Assembly (NCBI GenBank): GCA_913778205.1
Contig: CAJYUW010000043.1
Coordinates: forward strand, 36,475 to 100,474
Reading direction: 5' to 3'
Source: an uncultured Curtobacterium sp.
Lineage (GTDB): Bacteria > Actinomycetota > Actinomycetes > Actinomycetales > Microbacteriaceae
Length of the DNA: 64,000 nucleotides
The notes below the pieces were generated by a model that saw only the letters and a list, made by a program, of their open reading frames with translations, was not told where the DNA came from and made no database searches. Of the stretch, positions 58,081 to 64,000 are shown piece by piece; position 1 is the stretch's first letter; each line of letters begins with the position of its first letter. The translations under genes were made by a program, and so were the position numbers.

Positions 58081-58541
58081 TGCGTCAAGCCCGGATCGAC
58101 CTCGACAGCTCGGTCGGGTACGCCCTCAAGGAGGCCGCGAGCGCCCTGCGCTCCGCGATGGACAACGCCCTGCGACCGCTCGGCATGACGGTGACGCACT
58201 ACTCGTGCCTCGAACTGCTCGCCCAGCGCCCCGGTCTGTCGAACTCCGAGCTGGCGCGCGGCACCTTCGTCACGAGGCAGTCGATGAACACGCTCCTGCA
58301 GCAGCTCGAGCGCGACGGGATCGTCAGTCGGCCGTCCACCCCGACGACGGGCAAGGTGCTCCCCACGACACTCACCGACGCCGGACGTCGACAGCGCGAT
58401 GCTGCGAGCGCAGCGGTGCGGGAGGTCGAGCTCCGGATGACCAGGGACCTCGACGACGAGGGCCGCGCAGCGGCGTTCCGCCTGCTGCGCGGGATGGTCG
58501 CCGCCCTGCGTGAGGACCGTCCCGTGGACACGACCGGATGA
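58080..58541 (+). CDS. MarR family transcriptional regulator
   Basis: MTVTHYSCLELLAQRPGLSNSELARGTFVTRQSMNTLLQQLERDGIVSRP. Confidence 0.9.
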   Translation: MRQARIDLDSSVGYALKEAASALRSAMDNALRPLGMTVTHYSCLELLAQRPGLSNSELARGTFVTRQSMNTLLQQLERDGIVSRPSTPTTGKVLPTTLTDAGRRQRDAASAAVREVELRMTRDLDDEGRAAAFRLLRGMVAALREDRPVDTTG

Positions 58542-58588
58542 CGGCCTGGAGGCCCGTGGCGGAGCCCGCCACGGGCCTCCAGGCCGTC
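58540..58588. terminator. GGAGGC hairpin family member (23-bp perfect arms, 3-nt loop)
   Basis: gacggcctggaggcccgtggcgg agc ccgccacgggcctccaggccgtc. Confidence 0.8.
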
Positions 58589-58617
58589 GCCGGGGCAGGT
58601 CCCCTTAGGATGGTGCG

Positions 58618-59883
58618 GTGATCGACCCCCAGCTGCTGCGCGACCACCCGGACGTCATCAAGGCCTCGCAGGAGGCGCGCGGCGCCTCCGTCGGGATCGT
58701 CGACGAGGCCGTCGCGGCGGATGCCGCGCGGCGGAGCGCGATCACCGCGTTCGAGTCCCTCCGCGCCGAGCAGAACGCCTTCAGCAAGACCGTCGCGAAG
58801 GCCCCGAAGGACGAGAAGGCCGCGCTCGTGCAGCAGGCGCAGGCGCTCGCGGCGCGGGTGAAGGAGGCGCAGGCCACCGTCACGGAGGCCGAGGACGCCT
58901 TCAACCGGGTCGTCCGGTCGATCCCGAACGTGGTCCTGTCGGACGTGCCGAAGGGCGGCGAGGACGACTTCGTCACGCTGCGCACGGTCGGCACGAAGCC
59001 CGAGTTCGCCTTCGAGCCGAAGGACCACGCCGACCTCGGCGAGCACCTCGGCATCATCGACATCCCGCGCGGCGTCAAGGTCTCGGGCTCGCGGTTCTAC
59101 TTCCTCCGCGGCCTCGGCGCCCGGCTCGAGATCGCCCTCATGTCGCTCGGCCTCGACCGTGCCGTCGCGGCCGGCTTCGAGCCGCTCATCACGCCCACGC
59201 TCGTCCGCCCCGAGACCATGGCCGGCACCGGGTTCCTCGGCGAGCACGCGGCCGAGGTGTACCGCCTCGAGGCCGACGACCTCTACCTCACCGGCACGAG
59301 CGAGGTCGCCCTCGCCGGGTTCCACGCCGACGAGATCCTGCCGCTCGAGGACGGGCAGGCGCACCGCTACGCCGGCTGGTCGACCTGTTACCGGCGTGAG
59401 GCCGGATCCGCGGGCAAGGACAACCGCGGCATCCTCCGCGTGCACCAGTTCAACAAGCTCGAGATGTTCTCCTACGTCCACCCGGACGAGGCCGAGGCCG
59501 AGCACGAGCGCCTCGTCGGGTACCAGGAGTCGATGCTCCAGGACCTCGGGCTGCACTACCGCGTCATCGACGTCGCCGGGGGCGACCTCGGCACGAGTGC
59601 CGCGCGCAAGTTCGACATCGAGGCGTGGGTGCCGACGCAGGGCACCTTCCGGGAGCTGACGTCGACCTCGAACTGCACGACGTTCCAGGCCCGCCGCCTC
59701 GACATCCGCTACCGCACGGAGTCGGGCAAGACCGCGCCCGTCGCCACCCTCAACGGCACGCTCGCCACCACCCGGTGGATCGTCGCGATCCTCGAGACGC
59801 ACCAGCAGGCCGACGGCTCGGTCGTCGTGCCCGAGGTGCTCCGCCCGTACCTCGGCGGCGTCGAGGTGATCGAGCCCCGATGA
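58618..59883 (+). CDS. serS: seryl-tRNA synthetase
   Basis: [22 protein letters not shown]...[24 protein letters not shown]...[23 protein letters not shown]. Confidence 0.97.
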   Translation: MIDPQLLRDHPDVIKASQEARGASVGIVDEAVAADAARRSAITAFESLRAEQNAFSKTVAKAPKDEKAALVQQAQALAARVKEAQATVTEAEDAFNRVVRSIPNVVLSDVPKGGEDDFVTLRTVGTKPEFAFEPKDHADLGEHLGIIDIPRGVKVSGSRFYFLRGLGARLEIALMSLGLDRAVAAGFEPLITPTLVRPETMAGTGFLGEHAAEVYRLEADDLYLTGTSEVALAGFHADEILPLEDGQAHRYAGWSTCYRREAGSAGKDNRGILRVHQFNKLEMFSYVHPDEAEAEHERLVGYQESMLQDLGLHYRVIDVAGGDLGTSAARKFDIEAWVPTQGTFRELTSTSNCTTFQARRLDIRYRTESGKTAPVATLNGTLATTRWIVAILETHQQADGSVVVPEVLRPYLGGVEVIEPR

Positions 59884-60824
59884 CCTCGCACGAGCGGTTC
59901 GTCGACGGGTCCGGCGGCGCGGGCGGTCCGACCGCCGCGGGGCACGGAAGCGCAGGTCCCCGTGCCGCGGGTCCCGGAGCCGCAGGTCCCGGTGCCGGTG
60001 GTGCGTCCAGGCCTGCGCGCACGGGCACGAAGCGCTGGCTCGTCGCACTCGACGTCGACGGCACCACGATGCGCGAGGACGGGGTGATCACCGACGCCGT
60101 CGTGGCCGCCGTCCGCGACGCCGAGGCCGCCGGGCACGAGGTCATGCTCTCCACCGGCCGCAGCGAGAGCATGACGGTCCCGCTGCTCGACACGCTCGGC
60201 ATCCGGCCGACGTACCTCGTCACCGCGAACGGTGCGCTGACGCTCCGTCGCCGCGAGGACGGCTCCTACGAGCACGCCCACGTCGAGCAGTTCGACCCCT
60301 CCGAGGTTCTGCAGACGATCCACGGCGCCCTCGCCGACGCCGCGTTCGGCGTCGAGGACGAGCACGGCCACTTCCTGCTCTCCGGCAACTTCCCCGACGA
60401 CACCATGACCGTGCGGGGGGAGCACGTGCCCTTCGAGCAGCTCCTCGGCGTCGAGGCGACCCGCGTCGTGGTGATCTCACCCGGCCACGACACCGAGGAC
60501 TTCCTGCAGGTCGTCGAGCGGATGGGGCTGCACAAGGTCTCGTACTCGGTCGGCTGGACGTCGTGGCTCGACATCGCCCCCGAGGGCGTGACGAAGGCCA
60601 CCGCCATGGAGCGGGTCCGCGAGTGGCTCGACATCCCGCGCTCCCGGGTGTTCGCCGCGGGCGACGGGCGGAACGACATCGACATGCTCCGGTGGGCATC
60701 GACGTCGGGCCGTGGGGTCGTCATGGGGCAGGCCCCGCAGGACGTCGTGGACGCGGGCAACGAGATCACCGGCGGGGTCGCCGACGACGGGCTCGCCGCG
60801 GCGCTCGACTCGCTGCCGCGCTAG
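59880..60824 (+). CDS. Cof-type HAD family hydrolase
   Basis: [43 protein letters not shown]...[17 protein letters not shown]...[14 protein letters not shown]; low-complexity Gly/Ala N-terminus. Confidence 0.92.
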   Translation: MTSHERFVDGSGGAGGPTAAGHGSAGPRAAGPGAAGPGAGGASRPARTGTKRWLVALDVDGTTMREDGVITDAVVAAVRDAEAAGHEVMLSTGRSESMTVPLLDTLGIRPTYLVTANGALTLRRREDGSYEHAHVEQFDPSEVLQTIHGALADAAFGVEDEHGHFLLSGNFPDDTMTVRGEHVPFEQLLGVEATRVVVISPGHDTEDFLQVVERMGLHKVSYSVGWTSWLDIAPEGVTKATAMERVREWLDIPRSRVFAAGDGRNDIDMLRWASTSGRGVVMGQAPQDVVDAGNEITGGVADDGLAAALDSLPR

Positions 60825-60915
60825 CGTTCGCGCTCGCGCTCGTCTGGTTGGTCGCCCTGGAGGCCCGCTAGACTTCCCGGGACGCGGTCACGTCTCGCCA
60901 CGTGGTCGCGTCACT

Positions 60916-61000
60916 GGAGGGTTGTCCGAGCGGCCGATGGAGCCTGTCTTGAAAACAGGTGGGCAGTGATGTCTCGTGGGTTCGAATCCCACACCCTCCG
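60916..61000 (+). tRNA. tRNA-Ser (anticodon TGA)
   Basis: ggagggt...cctgt cttgaaa acagg...long variable arm...gttcgaatc...accctcc g; acceptor 7/7 pairs. Confidence 0.95.
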
Positions 61001-61004
61001 CACG

Positions 61005-61556
61005 ATGAGCACCACGAGCCTGCGCCTGGTCGAACCCGGGGACGCGGCAGCGCTGGCCGCGATCGTCACGGCGAACGCGGACCACCTGCGGCCCTGGGAG
61101 CCCGTGCGTGCACCCGCATGGTTCACCGAGGCCGGTCAGCACGACGGCATCGTGCACGCCCTGACGGCGGCCCGAGCCGGCACGACCGTGCCGTTCGTGA
61201 TCGAGTCGGAGGGTGAGATCGTCGGGCGCATCACCCTGAGCGGCATCACCCGCGGTGCGCTCCAGTCCTGCGCGATGGGCTACTGGGTGCGAGGAGATCG
61301 CGTCCGCCGCGGACACGCCACCGAGGCCGTCCGGCTCGCGAAGGCGCACGCGTTCGACCGCCTGAGGCTGCACCGCGTCCAGGCCGAGACCCTCCCCGAG
61401 AACGCGACCTCGCAGCGTGTGCTCGAACGGAACGGGTTCGTGCGGTTCGGACTGGCACCGGAGTACCTCCGCATCGCAGGCGTGTGGCGGGACCACGTCA
61501 TGTTCCAGGCGCTCGCCCCCGAGCGCGCTGGCGCAGTCGAGCAGGTTCGCGGCTGA
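61005..61556 (+). CDS. GNAT family N-acetyltransferase (RimJ/RimL-like)
   Basis: MGYWVRGDRVRRGHATEAVRLAKAHAFDRLRLHRVQAETLPENATSQRVLERNGFVRFGLAPEYLRIAGVWRDHVMFQ. Confidence 0.92.
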   Translation: MSTTSLRLVEPGDAAALAAIVTANADHLRPWEPVRAPAWFTEAGQHDGIVHALTAARAGTTVPFVIESEGEIVGRITLSGITRGALQSCAMGYWVRGDRVRRGHATEAVRLAKAHAFDRLRLHRVQAETLPENATSQRVLERNGFVRFGLAPEYLRIAGVWRDHVMFQALAPERAGAVEQVRG

Positions 61557-61619
61557 TCGACCGCGCGCCGCCGCGTCGTCGAGGTGCTCCTCGAACGCGT
61601 CGCCGTCGGGGGTGCGGAG

Positions 61620-62534
61620 TCAGCCCCGCACGCTGAACGCCGCGAGCTCCGCCCGCGTCCGGGCCCCGTGCTTCCGGAGCAGGTTCGCCACGTGGTACTT
61701 GACCGTGTTGACGCTGATGCCGAGCCCGTCCGCGATCTCCCGGTTGCCGACGCCGGTCGCCACGAGCCGCAGCACGTCGCGCTCCCGCTCGGTGAGGTCC
61801 GCGTCGTCCGGCACGTCGAGCGCGGCGGGGGAGGGGTCGAGCGGCAGGGCGATGTCGAGCGTCGACCCCCACCCGGGCGTCGAGTCGACGGCGAGGGTGC
61901 CGTCCAGGGCGACGACCTGCTCCGCGATCGGCCGGACGGCCTCGTCGTGGACGTCGAGGGTCCCGGCGCCGTCGTCGCGGAGCTGCATGAGCAGGTTCCG
62001 TCCGTCGCAGTCCCACTGGATGCGCACCCGGCGGGCTGCACCGTCGTCGACGAGCGCGAGGACCGCGGTGCGGACGATCGCGCGGGCGCTGTGGGCGACG
62101 TCACCGGGCAGGGCACGTCCGGTGGCGGGCGGTTCGACGAACTGCACGTCGAGGTCGCCGAAGCGGACGAGTGGCCGCAGGTCGGCTCGGAGTCGCGAGA
62201 ACGCACCGGTCACGGGCTCCAGGAGCGTGCTCCGCTGCCGGTCGCTCGACGTGCGGAGCTCGACGAGCGCGGCCGATGCGATCTCGACGGCCTCGGCGCG
62301 GGCGGCGGCGTCGGAGAGCCGGCCGGAGCGGAGGGCGGCGAGCACGGACTCGAGCGTGAGGGCGTGCCGGTCCGCCGTCTCGGCCACCGTCCGCGCGTGC
62401 TCGGCGGCGGCCGTCCGGCTGGACGCCGCAGCGGCCGTGCGGACGGACGCAACAGCTGCCGTCCGGCTGGACGCCGGAGCGGCCGTGCGGCTGGACGCAA
62501 CAGCTGCCGGTGCACCCGGTGACCTCGATCCCAC
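61620..62534 (-). CDS. degenerate HATPase-like protein fused to LuxR HTH
   Basis: ...LLMQLRDDGAGTLD...LAVDSTPGWGSTLDIALPL then LTERERDVLRLVATGVGNREIADGLGISVNTVKYHVANLLRKHGARTRAEL; N-terminal ASSRTAA repeats. Confidence 0.82.
   Translation of the reverse strand: MGSRSPGAPAAVASSRTAAPASSRTAAVASVRTAAAASSRTAAAEHARTVAETADRHALTLESVLAALRSGRLSDAAARAEAVEIASAALVELRTSSDRQRSTLLEPVTGAFSRLRADLRPLVRFGDLDVQFVEPPATGRALPGDVAHSARAIVRTAVLALVDDGAARRVRIQWDCDGRNLLMQLRDDGAGTLDVHDEAVRPIAEQVVALDGTLAVDSTPGWGSTLDIALPLDPSPAALDVPDDADLTERERDVLRLVATGVGNREIADGLGISVNTVKYHVANLLRKHGARTRAELAAFSVRG
62410..62505 (-). repeat. in-frame 48-bp tandem repeat encoding ASSRTAA-type repeats
   Basis: gccgtccggctggacgccg(c/g)agcggccgtgcgg(a/c)(c/t)ggacgcaacagct at 62410 and 62458. 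Confidence 0.85.
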
Positions 62535-62643
62535 GCACCGAACCTACCCGTCCCACCCGGACGGACCGTCCCACCCGATCGGACGGGACCACCGTGCGCC
62601 CGGGCGGCACCGCGTCGACGGCGATCGCGGCACCATCGGAGCC

Positions 62644-63216
62644 ATGCCCTCACCCACCGTCGCGGACGCCCTCGGCACGATCGGGAGCGAACTGCAGGAC
62701 CTCGTCGCCGCCGTCCGCTCGGCCGACCCGGCACCGTTCGACCGTGCCCTGACGCTCCTGACCGACGCCGATCGCGTCTTCGTGCACGGCGCCGGTCGCT
62801 CGGGCCTCGCGCTTCGGATGACCGCGATGCGCCTCATGCACCTCGGGCTCGACGTCCACGTCGTCGGCGAGGTCACGACCCCCGCGATCCGCGAGGGCGA
62901 CGTGCTCCTCGTCGCGAGCGGCTCCGGCACCACGGGCGGCATCGTCCAGGCGGCACGCACCGCAGCAGGCGTCGGTGCCCGGGTGCTCGCCGTCAGCACG
63001 ACGGACGGTTCACCGCTGTCCGAGGTCGCCGACACCACGCTCGTGGTCCCGGCGGCGACGAAGACCGACCGCTCCGGGACCGCGTCCGCGCAGTACGCCG
63101 GGAGCCTCTTCGAACAGGCCGTCGCCCTGCTCGGGGACGCCCTGTTCCACGCGCTCTGGCAGCGCAGCGGGCACTCCGCCGACGACCTGTGGCCCCGCCA
63201 CGCCAACCTCGAATGA
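62644..63216 (+). CDS. hxlB: 6-phospho-3-hexuloisomerase
   Basis: SIS domain VFVHGAGRSGLALRMTAMRLMHLGLDVHVVGEVTTPAIREGDVLLVASGSGTT. Confidence 0.92.
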   Translation: MPSPTVADALGTIGSELQDLVAAVRSADPAPFDRALTLLTDADRVFVHGAGRSGLALRMTAMRLMHLGLDVHVVGEVTTPAIREGDVLLVASGSGTTGGIVQAARTAAGVGARVLAVSTTDGSPLSEVADTTLVVPAATKTDRSGTASAQYAGSLFEQAVALLGDALFHALWQRSGHSADDLWPRHANLE

Positions 63217-63239
63217 CCCACCACCGGAAGGACACCACC

Positions 63240-63878
63240 ATGCAGCTCCAGTTCGCCATGGACACCCTGACCACCGAGCACGCCCTCGAACTCGCCGGCA
63301 AGGCAGCACCGTACGTCGACGTCATCGAGCTCGGGACCCCGCTCATCAAGAGCGCCGGTCTCTCCGCCATCACCGCGGTCAAGGACGCCCACCCCGACAA
63401 GATCGTCTTCGCGGACCTCAAGACGATGGACGCCGGGGAGCTCGAGGCCGACATCGCCTTCCAGGCCGGAGCCGACCTCGTCACCGTCCTCGGCGTCGCC
63501 GGCGACAGCACGATCGCGGGTGCCGTCAAGGCGGCGAAGCAGCACGGCAAGGGCATCGTCGTCGACCTCATCGGCGTGCCGGACAAGGCGGCCCGCGCGA
63601 AGGAGGTCACCGCGCTCGGCGTCGAGTTCGTCGAGATGCACGCGGGCCTCGACGAGCAGGCCGAGGAGGGCTTCACCTTCGAGACGCTCCTGCGCGACGG
63701 CGAGGCCTCGGGCGTCGCGTTCTCCGTCGCGGGTGGCATCACCACCGACACGATCGCCGCCGTCCAGGCGTCGGGCGCGCGGGTGGCTGTGGCCGGCAGT
63801 GCGATCTACAGCGCCGACGACGTCGCCGCGGCGGCGTCCGCCCTGCGCGACGCGATCACGGCGTCCGCAGCGGCGTAG
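63240..63878 (+). CDS. hxlA: 3-hexulose-6-phosphate synthase
   Basis: MQLQFAMDTLTTEHALELAGKAAPYVDVIELGTPLIKSAG...IVFADLKTMDAGELEADIAFQAGADLVTVLGVA. Confidence 0.94.
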   Translation: MQLQFAMDTLTTEHALELAGKAAPYVDVIELGTPLIKSAGLSAITAVKDAHPDKIVFADLKTMDAGELEADIAFQAGADLVTVLGVAGDSTIAGAVKAAKQHGKGIVVDLIGVPDKAARAKEVTALGVEFVEMHAGLDEQAEEGFTFETLLRDGEASGVAFSVAGGITTDTIAAVQASGARVAVAGSAIYSADDVAAAASALRDAITASAAA

Positions 63879-63957
63879 TCACCGGGGGACGGACCGGAGC
63901 ACGCCCCGCCAAGCGGCGACGCGGAGCGCAGGCGCCGGGCGCGCCGAGCGAGCCGGC

Positions 63958-63993
63958 CTGGAGGCGCGGTGCCAGCTGGCACCGCGCCTCCAG
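63958..63993. terminator. 36-bp perfect palindrome, GGAGGC hairpin family, downstream of hxlA
   Basis: ctggaggcgcggtgccag|ctggcaccgcgcctccag. Confidence 0.8.
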
Positions 63994-64000
63994 ACCGTTC

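Overview
High-GC actinobacterial chromosomal segment, probably Microbacteriaceae and Curtobacterium-like (inferred from GC content and gene content; no search was run). Most of it is ordinary core or accessory metabolism. Recognisable blocks: rsmI-metG-tatD-rsmA ... ispE; a molybdenum block (MopB/TOBE-HTH, ThiF-rhodanese, modA-modB-modC, a ChaA-like antiporter, moaD/moaA, a cytochrome b/molybdopterin fusion); pheA; serS; tRNA-Ser(UGA); and a RuMP pair (hxlB-hxlA). The features most worth a second look are: (1) an AT-richer single-gene insert at 18.24-20.12 kb encoding a DUF262/GmrSD-like protein (DGQQR plus a His-Me/HNH-like tail), bracketed by an exact 15-bp direct repeat whose right copy covers the hrpA stop codon, next to an internally deleted VOC pseudogene; (2) a small lower-GC cassette at 5.25-7.12 kb with an HTTM/SdpB-like fragment, a small membrane protein and a CPBP protease broken by a 22-bp tandem duplication; (3) two related intergenic tandem-repeat arrays (73-bp units at 8.9-9.35 kb, 72-bp units at 28.9-29.1 kb) that share a 39-bp terminal module, plus a 62-bp palindrome at 2.24 kb with a related core; (4) a recurring GGAGGC...GCCTCC hairpin family; (5) clear operators at the TetR/MFS and MarR/VOC divergent promoters; (6) several other short-period intergenic tandem repeats (5, 6, 9, 22, 34, 35 bp). 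All product calls come from reading motifs; no database search was possible. Most of the six-frame ORFs are GC-driven shadow frames and were ignored.
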